Notes under the pieces: model-generated | What the model saw: only the letters and a program-made list of their open reading frames with translations | Told to the model about the DNA's origin: nothing | Database searches by the model: none | Origin: Platismatia glauca | Lineage: Eukaryota > Ascomycota > Lecanoromycetes > Lecanorales > Parmeliaceae | Reading direction: 5' to 3' | Assembly (NCBI GenBank): GCA_963556305.1 | Contig: OY745773.1 | Coordinates: 248,001 to 312,000 of the forward strand | DNA length: 64,000 bases | In this document: piece by piece, positions 1-10,474 of the stretch | How the letters are laid out: each line of letters begins with the position of its first letter | How positions within the stretch are numbered: the stretch's first letter is position 1 | Position numbers and translations under genes: made by a program

Positions 1-612
1 CGATGATGTCAAGGGCTTGATTTAAAAGGGTGAGTAGGACAGTCAATTGTGGGAGTGGAAGGGGGTTTTGCAGGTGGACCGGGTAAGATGACAGAGAGCG
101 TGGAGGGGGGAGAGTAGTAAGACGGAGGTTGATGTCCTGCACCATGCGTGAGCTCAATCATTAAGATGCCAAACGCAAAGGGGTAAAAGAGTGCAGATGG
201 AACAAAACGCTTCGAGGGACAAAGATATGCATGTAGTGCGGTGCGCAAAGTACGAAGACCGATCTCGCCGTAGTCCAACAGAAGAAGGAAAGCGACATAC
301 TCCTTTGACAATACGAGTGCCGACCCTGTTTACAAAACCCTTCACGCTCTCAGACCGCAATGATGACAAGGCAAGCGTGGATCCGGGTTCTCTCGGGGCC
401 AGCAAAGTGACGCATTCCTGTAGTCCACTTTTCAGAGATGCTAGACTCTCCTGCAGCAGATTCAGAAGCCATTCAAGCTCGCAAGCCTACCATGAGTCAA
501 CATCCTATCATTTTCACATCCTTTGCCGGACTTTGAGGTACTCTACCAGCGATTCCTCCTCCTCTTTAATCAGTTGCTCATGAGAAATTGGTGGCCACAC
601 AGTCGCAGACAT
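1..612 (-). CDS. Rogdi/Rav2-like protein (RAVE complex subunit), partial, runs off the left edge
   Basis: Rogdi/Rav2 proteins belong to the RAVE complex, which helps assemble the vacuolar V-ATPase. Three exons read in one frame: 612-532 (27 codons, opening MSATVWPPIS), 486-301 and 136-1. They are joined by GT-AG introns of 45 nt (487-531) and 164 nt (137-300). The second exon has the family's ELEWLL...SLKSGL...LLAP block and the SVKGFVNRVGTRIVKG block. The third gives DINLRLTTLPPP and a leucine-rich stretch. The order and spacing match my memory of fungal Rogdi leucine-zipper proteins, and the C-terminal part lies outside the window. The long second intron could hide a small exon. The family call comes from remembered motifs. 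Confidence 0.72.
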
Positions 613-1305
613 GATGGTTTCATCCACTCGGTAGATGCCCGATGAGGAAGCTGTAAGAGCTATCTGTCCGTTGAAAGATGTGGGCGGGTATGACCGCTTC
701 GTGCATATCTAGCATTCATTTCGAACAAAAGCTGGGGAAGCACTAATGTGGGTCTGTTCGGGGCAGCCCGTTTTTGGCATCGGGTTTTTTTTCTCAAACG
801 GCTTGACAGTTGACTTCACTTTGTGCTTTGTGAATTGTGAATCCCTCTACCTTAGACCATGAAAGTCTTGCGAGACCTCTTGAAATGAGGGATGTTCGGA
901 TGGAACCTCACTGCGCCAAATGTCGGATCGTCTGAAGAGTGAAGACATCCGTGACGTAAAATGCGCACAATCTGGATGGCTCTACGGAGTAACGTAAAAG
1001 CAGCGGATAGGCCGGAAAATTGGGCAGCAGAACAGGGAAATTGCGTTGGTTTTGCCTCTAAAAAGCCGCGAACGTGACCAAATCAAACTTCGCGGTTGGC
1101 ACTACGATCTACGTCAGCCACAGCTAATAACAAACAAGACTCCAATCTCATGCGCTCCTTTCTCCTCACCTCGACCCATCTGTCAATCCTTCTATCCTGG
1201 TGATCGGTACGTCTGCGCGTCAATCAATCCTCTACTCCACAGCCTCAGTGCTTGCGTACTGACCATCAGAAAAACCCAGGACAGCCTTGGGAAACATTCG
1301 CCAAG
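613..1305. other. Intergenic region between divergent Rogdi and Sur7-like genes
   Basis: Holds the shared upstream region of two divergently transcribed genes. I see no convincing ORF or RNA gene. A T-run lies near 785-792. Confidence 0.6.
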
Positions 1306-2249
1306 ATGTCGCCAAGTGAGTTCATTTTCGCCCCAGTACACGAGATAACTAGCGCTGATGAACCCTAGGAGCACCCCTCGCCGTTGTCTCTCTCGTCCTA
1401 ATCGCAGGAGCTCTCCTTCTGATGCTTCTGGTCGTAATTGGTGGTGCGGTTGACAAAAACCCGACCAATCAATTTTATTTTCTCCAGGCCGACACCTCCG
1501 CCATCCCAGGCGCTCCGGCTACCTCCAGGTGGACCTTCTGGAATACCTGCGGTGATACCAATGGACGCAATACTTGCCCACACGTGCATCCAGCATATGC
1601 ATTCGATCCCCAGAAGAACTTTGGCACTACCACCGGAGTGCCAGCCTCCCTCGTCCAGCAGTATGCTATCCATGCCTCCAATCAACTGGCAAGGTACTGA
1701 CTAAGTGTACAACAGCTCGAACAAGTACTACCTAGAATCGCGCTTCATGTTCGCATTTGAGTTCATCGCCCTCTTCTTCTCTGCTTGCGCCCTCGTTCTT
1801 GGTCTCCTTGCCTTGTTTAGCCGGATTGGCAGCTTCCTAACCAGCGCTCTCTGTTCGGTTGGCCTCTTCTTTCAAAGCATTACTGCCGCCTTAATGACGT
1901 GAGTCATCTCCGCCGCGCTGTCTACCTTTTCATGACTTGTACACTTACACCACATAGTGCTGCATTCGTGCAAGGCCGCAATGCCTTCAGATCCGCCGGC
2001 ACAACCGCAACCCTTGGGAAATACAATTTCGGCTTTATGTGGGCAGCCGTCGCATGCCTCTTCCTCGCTATGGTCTTCCTTTGCGTGGGCGGCGCGACGT
2101 CTAGTTCAAGTGGCAGAAAAAGCTCAGGAGGGCGATTCGGACGAAGGCAGAAGAGCTCAAGGAACCGGGGTAGTTTCATCGATAAGGAGACAGCAGTGGA
2201 TGGTGCCAATGGTGTCGATGCTGACCGGTCATCGTTTGTCCGCGCATAG
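1306..2249 (+). CDS. SUR7/PalI family plasma-membrane protein
   Basis: Four coding exons: 1306-1315, 1369-1660, 1716-1898 and 1958-2249. They give a protein of 258 residues. The introns are 53, 55 and 59 nt; the second carries a clear CTGAC branch site. The protein has an N-terminal membrane segment (LVLIAGALLLMLLVVIGG), an extracellular loop with a W-x-C and CPH motif, then three more hydrophobic segments and a basic, serine-rich cytoplasmic tail. This four-span plan with a cysteine-containing first loop is that of Sur7/Fmp45 proteins, which sit in eisosomes and affect the cortex and cell wall. The first coding exon is only 10 nt, so the start depends on the splice. A Rim9/PalI-type pH-signalling role is possible, but the loop looks more Sur7-like. 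Confidence 0.75.
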
Positions 2250-2697
2250 ATCATAAGCGTGGTCAAGGATGGTCAAGGAGGAAAGGGGGAACGTCCGTAA
2301 GGAAAAGAAGATCGGTTATTGCGATGATATCCATTCCATCCGTTAAGTACATGATATATCGATGGTCCGTTTTACGGGGTTGGAAGCCGGAAAGTGAAGT
2401 GCTAGTGGTGGTAATTTGGACTGTGTGGATATTTCTCACGGAATTACTTATTGTCTAATTGTACAAATACCAGATCAATTCGGCTTCCAAACAATATTGA
2501 AGGTCAATTCTGTGTGTAATTTCTCCATGCAAAATGATAAAAGGTCGATACATCCATGCGCTGGTGCGCTAATGATTGCTAGCGTGATATGTACTGTGAC
2601 CGAGCTTCCACGACATCATTACAATCTCTCTTATAACAGTACTTCTGTGAACGACGCCGCTGCAACTTGAAAAGAAAAACTGTGTTAGTGCAAAGCC
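2250..2697. other. Intergenic region
   Basis: 3' region of the Sur7-like gene and upstream region of the flavin split-barrel gene. AT-rich around 2330-2560; no feature recognised. Confidence 0.6.
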
Positions 2698-3490
2698 ATG
2701 ACAGAAATTCAACAGCCGCCTCTGAATTGGGAGGCTTCGGCGACAGCTACACATCCACAAGTATCCTCGTCTTTGCCCTCCGAGGTCGAGACATGTCTCA
2801 AGAACGCCAGATTTGTCCGCGCGTTGGCCTCTACAGCCGTCGAAGTATTCTGACCACATGCTTTAGCTACACCTCGCAACATGCGATGCTATGTTTCCCC
2901 ACATCTCTCTCATGAACTACACGTACCTCCCCTCGACACCTTTCAACCCCAACCCCGTCATCATTATGACTACAAATCCATCTTCGAAGAAAACTATGAA
3001 TTTGATAAACAACCCTCGAGTCTCCCTGCTCGTTCACGACTGGGTCTCTCATCGACCTCCAACTCGAATTCCAGACCCCACTCGAGAAGGCTCTCCGCCA
3101 CCTCAAGCAACACGCTCGAGCCTCGCCAGCTTGTTACTCAACATGAACACGAGTGCATTGAGCAGTATCAGTGCTACCATTAACGGTGAAGCTAGGATGG
3201 TAGGACAAGGCAGTGAAGAAGAGAAGTGGTGCAAAGAGAAGCACCTCGATAATAACACTTTCGGGGATCAGGCTAGAGAAGAGCATGGACTTTTCGGGGC
3301 GACGCCACATGCACCTGGGGGCGACGGTGGGGCAAGCTGTTATATTGAAGGGGAGGAAGTCCGGGTCGTCCTGGTTGATGTAAAGGAAGGACGAATAGCA
3401 GATTGGAAGGGGGGAGTGAAGGACTGGACTCTGATTACTGAGGAGGGGGATGAAAGAGGCAGGCAAGGGCTGGTAAATGGCGTCTCATGA
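2698..3490 (+). CDS. Pyridoxamine 5'-phosphate oxidase-like FMN-binding split-barrel protein
   Basis: Exons 2698-2814 and 2867-3490 encode 246 residues. The 52-nt intron has a GTCCGC donor and a CTGAC branch site, and it joins CLKNARF to LHLATCDAMFPHISLMNYTYL without a frame change. The motifs ISLMNYTYLP, MTTNPSSKKTMNL and VSLLVHDWVSHRPP are typical of the fungal PPOX-like family related to yeast YLR456W and YPR172W. Their exact substrate is not established. The domain fills residues about 25-120; the rest includes a low-complexity acidic and glycine-rich stretch. The neighbours suggest no pathway. The fold is well supported by sequence; the reaction is unknown. Confidence 0.8.
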
Positions 3491-3750
3491 GCCATGGAAT
3501 TTACAGATGCATAGCTACGGGCGTTGTTCATCCTCAGTATTAGCATGTTGCTCCACTGCCAGAAACACTGGATCCTCATCCAACAGTCGGACGTCACTCC
3601 GCATAAAAAAGTCTTGGCGTCGCGTCAATCTTGAAATAGATTCCACGCGCCTAGGTGGAGACTATTTTTCGTTTGCGTTCTTGTTGCTCAGCCGAGCAGC
3701 TCATCCCGACTTCCATCAAAGGCTTGTCAGTGCGTGATTTCAAAGCCAAG

Positions 3751-5336
3751 ATGGTTTACATTCGTCAGAAGAAGTTAGAAGGACTCCGTGACTACAAATA
3801 TGCCGGAGTTGACCATTCCTTGACATCGAAATACGTGCTCAAACCCTTCTACAACAATGTCGTTATCAAGTGCTTTCCGATGTCCATGGCGTAAGTGGAG
3901 GTTCCGGACCTTTGTCCGGTTTACGATCATCTCGCTGACCCTTCCAGACCCAACGCCGTGAGTCCGTGAGAACAGTACTCTCCTAACATTCACTTATCGC
4001 GGCCTTTGCTCAGATCACCCTGTCCGGCTTCAGCTTCGTTGTCATCAACTTTCTGACCTTGCTTTGGTACAACCCATCTCTCGATCAGGATATGCCCCCC
4101 GGGGTGTACGCCTCGTGGTCCATTGGTCTCTTCCTCTACCAAACCTTTGACGCAGTGGATGGTACACAAGCGTACGTAGAAACGCTTGCTAAAGGGTTGC
4201 TCGAGGTACTGACGCTAGAACTTCAGGCGAAGAACACACCAAAGTGGACCTCTCGGAGAATTGTTTGATCACGGTACGTTCGACAGGAGACTTCGAAGCT
4301 CGGTCAGGGCTGATGTTGCGGGTTAGGTGTGGATGCGTGCAACACAGTGCTAGAAGTACTTCTTTTTGCAGCTGCTATGAATCTAGGCCAGAGTTGGTCT
4401 ACCGTTTTGACCCTGTTTGGCTGTAAGCCTGTCTCCGCAGATCTGACCCGCGCTCTCCTCTGATTGTCTTTAGCGACACTCACGTTCTACATACAAACGT
4501 GGGATGAATATTATACCCAAACCCTGATACTGGGCGTTGTATCTGGACCCGTCGAAGGCATCTTGACGCTTTGCATTGTGTATGCAATTACTGCAGTAAA
4601 AGGAGGAGGCAGCTTTTGGCAACAATCCATGCTCGAAAGCGTAGGCGTTGCCAAACAGGGAATTGTTCCTGACTACATTTATGAAATGCCCTGGAATCAA
4701 TGGTACATGGTATATGGTGGCATTGTGCTGGTTGCGAACACCGTACAAAGGCAAGTCGTTCGAATCTCATAAGCGATTCTGTGTTGACACCGCATAGCAT
4801 CATGCATGTCATGGAAGTACAGCGCGAACGAAAACAGTCACCGACAAAGCCGCTTTACGGACTTGCTCCCTTCTTCGTCGCGGCAGCACATGTCGCCGTG
4901 TACCTGCTCCTCCAGCCGATCATCCTTAACCACCATCTTATACCTTTCGTTTTCTATGCTGGCTTGCTCAATGCATACTCGGTTGGGCAAATGATCGTGG
5001 CACATCTGACTAAGGACTCCAAATTTCCCATGCACAACGTCCTTACGTTCCCCTTGGGCCTTGCAGTCGTCGACTCCCTGGGGCCAAAATTGGGACTGTG
5101 GCCAAGCGCCTTGGGATTCGGGACGTATCAGATCGCTTTTGTCTTCATGTTGATGGGCCTGAGTATTGGTGTCTATGGCAGCTTCGTTGTAAGTCTTCCC
5201 GTGCGATCTGCCATTCACAATGCTGATTGCTCGTAAGCATGATGTTATCACCACGATCTGTGACTACCTCGATATATGGTGTCTGACCATCAAGCATCCA
5301 TACAACCAGGAAGAAGAGTCAAAGAAGGGGAAGTAG
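3751..5336 (+). CDS. EPT1/CPT1: sn-1,2-diacylglycerol choline/ethanolaminephosphotransferase
   Basis: Last step of the Kennedy pathway: transfers phosphocholine or phosphoethanolamine from the CDP form to diacylglycerol in the ER/Golgi membrane. Eight exons: 3751-3890, 3948-3957, 4014-4171, 4227-4273, 4327-4422, 4474-4750, 4798-5188 and 5238-5336, giving 405 residues. The CDP-alcohol phosphotransferase signature D-G-x2-A-R-x8-G-x3-D-x3-D is complete at D99, G100, A103, R104, G113, D117 and D121. It is built from three exons, which strongly supports the splice model. The N-terminus (KYAGVDHSLTSKYVLKPF) is characteristic, and several hydrophobic spans follow. Two oddities: a 10-nt exon (3948-3957), and a GC-AG intron at 4751-4797. 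Choline and ethanolamine preference cannot be separated here. Confidence 0.93.
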
Positions 5337-5582
5337 GGGATGGTGAGCTTGAGAGGTTCGTGCCGAGTAGTGTTCTTTCCGGAGACTGACTGCGTGACGG
5401 GTTTCAAGTTTCGAGTTATTTAATATGATACCACAAGGCGATTCTCTTTTCCTAGCGGTTCCAGCGTACCATACAGGATTATTTAGTTTCTCCAGATCCA
5501 GCAATTCCATCCTTTCAATGCCATTTTCTCAATGCACTATGGACGCCGGTCGCTATGCTTGAAACCCAAGACCCTTTTCCGC

Positions 5583-6521
5583 TCAAAAGGGGACATCCAT
5601 ATCCTCGATCCTCTCCTCCTCCCTGTCCTCCTTCTCTCCCTGTCCCTCCATGCTCTGCTTCACGAACCCCACGACGGCATCCAACCACGGTTTCTGGCTC
5701 GGCACGAAATGCCCCCCCGGATGCACCACCACCCTCCCCTCCCCGCCCTCGCACGCCCCCACCAACTGCATCCCCCTCACCTCATCAACCACCACATCCA
5801 CCTGCCCCAGCACATGCAGCACCTCCGTCCCGATCCGCGGCTCATAAAACCCCGCATACAGCCCCCCCGGCGCCCGGAACCCGCTATAACACACCGCCAA
5901 CTTCAGCGGACCCTGCACGAAGCCGTCCACCTCCCCCAAAAACCCCTCGGGATACGGCATCCCCCCCCGCGCCTCCGCCGCCCCAAACGCCTCCTTCCGG
6001 CCCCGCCCCTCCAGCAGACTCGCCACCATCGCCGCGGCCGCGGCCCCCTGACTGAACCCCACCACCCCATCAAACGGGCCCTCCTCCCGGATACAATCCG
6101 CCACACTCCCCAACCCCCGCTCGAGACCCTCGTACACCGCCTCCGTCCCCCGCCCGTCGGCCAGCACGCGGTCCTTCCGCCGCCACCACCCGTACGCCTC
6201 GGGCTGCTCGGCGGCGGGGCTGTCGGGGCCGGAGCCGGGGATGTCGGCGGGGGCGAGGCGGTGCGGGGCGGGGACGTAGGAGAGGTGCAGGGATGGGTAG
6301 GGTTTCGAGAGGGATTTGGCGAGGGCGCGGGTTTTGGCGCGGAAGAGGGCGGGGGATTGGGTGAAGCCGTGGAGCATGAGGATTTTGAGGGGGGTGGGGG
6401 GCGGGGATGTGGGAGGGCGGGAGGGGGGTGGCATTGTGGTGGGGTGTTTGAGGTGGTTGAGGGGGATGGAGATTGAGCGGGGGTAGAGTCGGGGGAGTTG
6501 GATGGATTGGGAGCCTTTCAT
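5583..6521 (-). CDS. FSH1-family serine hydrolase (DUF341)
   Basis: Single-exon gene for 312 residues. The alpha/beta-hydrolase core starts with LKILMLHGFTQS near residue 45, so an alternative start at Met30 (position 6434) would still contain the whole domain. The nucleophile elbow is GFSQG with Ser157. The acid is probably Asp242 (GQVDVVV) and the base His271 in HPGGHFVP. This layout matches fungal FSH1/FSH2/FSH3-type hydrolases and polyketide-cluster relatives. Nothing next to it suggests a biosynthetic cluster, so a housekeeping serine esterase is the safer reading. The base composition is strongly skewed: the + strand is C-rich over about 5580-6180 and turns G-rich over 6200-6520. Long open frames therefore also appear on the opposite strand. 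Confidence 0.88.
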   Translation of the reverse strand: MKGSQSIQLPRLYPRSISIPLNHLKHPTTMPPPSRPPTSPPPTPLKILMLHGFTQSPALFRAKTRALAKSLSKPYPSLHLSYVPAPHRLAPADIPGSGPDSPAAEQPEAYGWWRRKDRVLADGRGTEAVYEGLERGLGSVADCIREEGPFDGVVGFSQGAAAAAMVASLLEGRGRKEAFGAAEARGGMPYPEGFLGEVDGFVQGPLKLAVCYSGFRAPGGLYAGFYEPRIGTEVLHVLGQVDVVVDEVRGMQLVGACEGGEGRVVVHPGGHFVPSQKPWLDAVVGFVKQSMEGQGEKEDREEERIEDMDVPF

Positions 6522-7006
6522 ACGGCTAGGTACTCTTTTTCTGTGCTGACTGGGAGTGTGAGACGGCTCGCGGGTAGGAAGAAAGATCCCGGCTCGACAT
6601 TCGACTGTTTCTAAGATTCCGCTATGGAGAAAACGTTCTTTTACTACCTGATTATCTACAAGTTTGCATCCGAAGTCTTATCCTAATAGCGAACCTCAGG
6701 ACAAGTGAAGTGGATTCAAAAGTGCGTCTCCGAGTTTCGATACCCTAACTTTGCCGAGGACGGTCAATATTATCTCCGCCCCGCCAAGACGATGGGGCCG
6801 GGCCGTCTTATCCTTGCGCAACCCACAATCGCCGCCCAGAGCCGGGTGGAAAGATGGCATTTGAGAAAAGTACAGGACGGTCACTGCAGATTACTTTTAG
6901 AGGCGGAGAAGGATTGCAAGGATTTATTTAGGAGCGAGGTTCTCATCTACGAGTATTAGGAACATATCGGAAATAAACAGAATTCAGTCCTCGTTGCTCC
7001 ACCAAG
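6522..7006. other. Intergenic region
   Basis: Upstream of the FSH1-like gene and downstream of the APH-like gene. A short open frame at 6705-6959 has no recognisable features. Confidence 0.5.
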
Positions 7007-7900
7007 TCATCCACCGTTCCGCAATCTCGGGAAATCCCTCTTTTCCAACTCCCTCTGAACCCGCCTTCTCCAATCCACCCTCGAATCTTGGTCACCCTCC
7101 GGTAGGTCCATCCCGCTTGAAACGCAGAACTTGGTCCTTATCCATTCCTTGGGAACAAACCCACCCGTCTCCCAATCAATGATACCTATTGACCCTTCCG
7201 TAAGGTTCACAATTATGTTACCGGGGCCCAAGTCGCAGTGGTAAAAGGTGAAAGTAGAGCAATTCATTCCTAGATCCTTGCAATTACGGAGGAGGTTTTG
7301 AGGACTGCAGTCTCTGGGAGACCCGAACCGAGTAAGAAATTGATCTGATAAATACTGGCCATCGACGCCGCTGATATGAGGGGCACGCCAAATCGCCAAT
7401 TCCTGGCAGATGTCCGCAGTTCGGGAAACATAGTGTTGCTTCATTGCCTCGTCCATATTAGGCCACGCCTCATCAAGAGTCTGGCCAGTCAACCTGCTCA
7501 GAATGATGTAATATCGGCCATCGTGCTCTGCATGGTAGTGAACGTTTAGAGTTGCAAAACTCAATCGTGTGTTGTAGAGATAGTTCAAGGTAACGTGTTC
7601 TCGTGTCGCACAGGGATCCAGGATTTTGACTTTGCAAAAAGCGTCACCCATACTCCAGACTGTTGACACCCCACCAGCATTATAGACCATTTGGATGTTG
7701 CTCGTGGCTGGTAATGGTCGAGCAGGGGGTAACGGGTATGAGGCATCGGAAATGACGTAGAATGAGCCTGCGCCATCACTCCATCTGGAGCCGGACGTAG
7801 GCGAGCGTTTTCGAGAGAGGAGGATTCTGTTCCCAATAATCCATGACTCGTCGTTGATCTGATATATTGATTTGTCGACAGGACGAGCTTCAACCGACAT
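7007..7900 (-). CDS. Aminoglycoside phosphotransferase (APH)-family kinase-like protein
   Basis: One exon, 297 residues from the ATG at 7900 (MSVEARPVDKS). An open frame continues upstream to 8119, but that part has no kinase features and I take it as untranslated. Two motifs place it in the APH/choline-kinase-like superfamily. One is the catalytic loop HCDLGPGNIIVN (H-x-D-x4-N). The other is the metal-binding segment IGIIDWE, equivalent to DFG. An N-lobe YNAGGVSTVW...VKIL with a probable ATP-binding Lys precedes them. Such proteins are numerous in filamentous fungi; their substrates are mostly unknown and they do not imply antibiotic resistance. A second APH-like gene lies at 33.6-34.7 kb but is not an obvious duplicate. 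Confidence 0.8.
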   Translation of the reverse strand: MSVEARPVDKSIYQINDESWIIGNRILLSRKRSPTSGSRWSDGAGSFYVISDASYPLPPARPLPATSNIQMVYNAGGVSTVWSMGDAFCKVKILDPCATREHVTLNYLYNTRLSFATLNVHYHAEHDGRYYIILSRLTGQTLDEAWPNMDEAMKQHYVSRTADICQELAIWRAPHISGVDGQYLSDQFLTRFGSPRDCSPQNLLRNCKDLGMNCSTFTFYHCDLGPGNIIVNLTEGSIGIIDWETGGFVPKEWIRTKFCVSSGMDLPEGDQDSRVDWRRRVQRELEKRDFPRLRNGG

Positions 7901-9060
7901 TGAATGTCCAGAACAGAGAAAGGACAGTCCAAACACGACGAAAGAAACATCAAAGACAGGCCAAGCGATATGCGGACGACTCGGGAAGTCAAACAGAAGG
8001 TACGAGGTTTTAATGTCCAACGCTGAAGGCTGGCTACATATCTCCGCCCCGCCAAGAAGACAGAAATCTAAAGTACCTAGGTGAAGTACAGTAGATGTAC
8101 GAGTGCACCTCGACCTCACCTCCGATCGGATATCAGGCGAGCGTCGCCCTCTATAGCGCGATCTAAGTGGCCGAGTAAGATAGCTCCCATATTAAGTAAC
8201 GCGAACACTCTATGATCCCGCCTCTACTCGTATGCCTCATTCCCGATCTCTTGGGCCTTAGCCTTACGGCTAGAAGTAGACCGGCATGTTGTAATCTCCA
8301 GACCTAGACATGATCGATGACTGATAGCAGTCGACATCAGCTTGCGCGGGGGCAGAGACGAGGGTGACAGATGGAATAAAAAAATATTGAGTGACAAGCG
8401 GTTGCGATGCATCAGCCACATCATGCACCTAGGCCGACGGGGTTTTAGCGTGTGCACAAAACGTTGCAATCCTTGGCGGAAAAAAAATCGCACATACATG
8501 TCATTTACCTTTGAACAGGTAAGGTATAGAATCAGCACAACGTAGTTTCCGAATAGTTACTTGATACAAAAGATACTCAATCCTACTTACTCTATGATTT
8601 GCTTATGGAACCTTCATACTTAAATATAGGTACCGAATCCCTCAGGCCGCTTTCAATTTCTCGGCTGCTTAGAGGCGACGCTCTGGGCGTCCGCACGTCG
8701 ATGCAACTCGTACGCTACTGTTATCCATAGGTTGGCAGTCATCCAACAGATACACATTCCCCTTCATTTCAAATCTCTGGCTTGGCTCGAAATCACTTCC
8801 AGCGTCTACCGGAAAGAAGCCTTACCTGGCTCGGCCTTTCCACAGCAAAGATTTTGCTTTAATGGTATTGGTCTGGCATTATCAAATGGTCTCTATAAAG
8901 ACGACCAATTTCGTAGCTTGATTGAAGCATAAAAGTATTCCATTCTTACCTCATTCACACTCAACTACTTGTCTATATTGACTGTGCAACTTCATATATA
9001 GCCATAATTTTCTCTTATCATCATCGTGTCTATTCAGTACATCTTCCACACTCTTCAAAC
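7901..9060. other. Intergenic region
   Basis: About 1.1 kb with no supported gene, containing several short AT-rich stretches and TAGGTA-type repeats. Short open frames here have no recognisable content. A missing first exon of the secreted-protein gene that follows may lie in 8.9-9.06 kb. Confidence 0.5.
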
Positions 9061-10474
9061 TTGCGTCGAGGCTTTCTGCTCCTCTTCTCTGCGCTATGTG
9101 TAAGGGCAGCAAACCCGCTATTGACGAAGAAGCAAAACGGACCGAATGGGGCGCCATCTAAACAAGATCTCGCAAGCATAAATAATTGCCTTGATCCAGA
9201 GGGAGGCATCGCTCCAAACGTGGTGTGGACAGTCAATCGGACTCATGTTTGCCGACTGCTAACGTAGAACTCAATGATAGGAATCTACCGCGTGTAAGCC
9301 AAAATATGTCATGGACCCAACTAGACAATGTGGCCCACTCACGTTGCAGAATGAAGTATGCCACCTTTTCTCTCCTCGAAAAGCTCTCTGTTCACCACTC
9401 CTCAGTGCCGAGCATACTGTCAAGTCAGTGTCAGCTGGAACTACGGCCTCGAGTCTCAATTTGACAATACCTGGTGCCAACAGCATGATCCAGTATGCAC
9501 AATATCTGACACAAAAACAACAGCCGTCACCAGTTCAGAGACGTTCAACGTGGGTATCCAACTGGGTACACGATCTTTGGATTCAAGAGACGACGGCCCT
9601 TCTCTGCCGGCCTTGAAAGCCATATTCAATGCGGGCGCGACCTGGGGTTGGAGTGATACCTACACGAATGCGACCGCATTGGCATCTTCTCGGCCACCAG
9701 ACACCGCGGGTAAGTGCGGTTACTGGACGTTTGTGCCATATATGGTCACGTAAGTACAGTACAATTCCTCCTGCAGTACGCTTGATTACACGAATTAACA
9801 AGCGCAGTTCGTGCGGGAGTATCTCCATCGGTACTTGGACAACCTCTTCCGCCGGCGGCACAGGCTATGCCGATGGAGGCGACTATACCGCGTCGTGCCA
9901 GAACATTCACACCACCGGAAACTGGTGCCAAACCGTACCCATGCAAGATGAACAGGGCGCTCCTATGGGCGAAACGATCTTCGTGGCCGCGAGTTGCTGT
10001 GGAGCATGGCCTATCGGTTGGTGCTATCAACAACCCATCTACATCGTCGAAGGCGTCTCCAACAACGCTTCCATCTACAATGACTACGTCTTGTCTCACG
10101 AGAACTACGATCTCAGCATGCCTATAGAGTCTACAGACAGAATCTTATGCCTCAATGAAGAGCGCCCCTTCAGTACGTTATGTTTTTCGTTTGACTGTTT
10201 CCTATCTCGACCTGGTTTCGAGTCTGAGACATGTCTCGAAAAATTCTGCTCCCCAGGCGTGTCTCTCACTCGTCTTCCTCAAAAGAAAATTACTGACTCC
10301 AAGTCGGTGAAGACGAGGACAACGGGGATTGTCCCCAAGCGTGAGATACGATGCCAATCCCTGGCCGAGCGCCATCACCCGGATATTTTCTCCAGGCTCG
10401 CAGTACCATACTGCTTGCGAATGCGGTATCCCACCCACCATCAGCGGCGCCTGATCGCGCACAGCACCCTTTGA
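9061..10474 (+). CDS. Cysteine-rich secreted protein of unknown function; 5' and 3' ends uncertain
   Basis: The likely exons are about 9061-9214, 9281-9355, 9406-9749 and 9808 onward. They join in one frame: phase 0 across a GTG-TAG junction near 9214/9281, phase 0 across the 50-nt intron 9356-9405, and phase 2 across the 58-nt intron 9750-9807. The first exon has a signal-peptide-like core (LLLFSALCVRA), but no in-frame ATG precedes it, so a further 5' exon or a lost start is implied. The product is rich in cysteine and tryptophan. It has a Ser/Thr-rich alternating stretch (about 9520-9690) followed by CGYWTFVPYMVTSCG and SCCGAWPIGWCY. The Ser/Thr-rich beta stretch recalls aerolysin-type fungal proteins, but this is only an impression. 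The frame stays open to 10474; the true end may be an intron near 10170. Confidence 0.5.

Noticed and set aside
61..311. Minus-strand ORF reading through the second Rogdi intron
   Set aside because: The spliced reading restores conserved Rogdi blocks on both sides, so the read-through is coincidental.
191..583. Plus-strand ORF of 130 codons
   Set aside because: Antisense to the Rogdi exons, whose spliced frame has clear family motifs.
5532..6476. Long + strand ORF, Pro/His/Arg-rich
   Set aside because: Antisense shadow of the FSH1-like hydrolase, caused by high GC; composition is implausible for a protein.
5583..7900. Possible secondary-metabolite cluster (hydrolase plus kinase)
   Set aside because: No polyketide or peptide synthase, terpene cyclase, P450 or cluster transporter is seen in the window.
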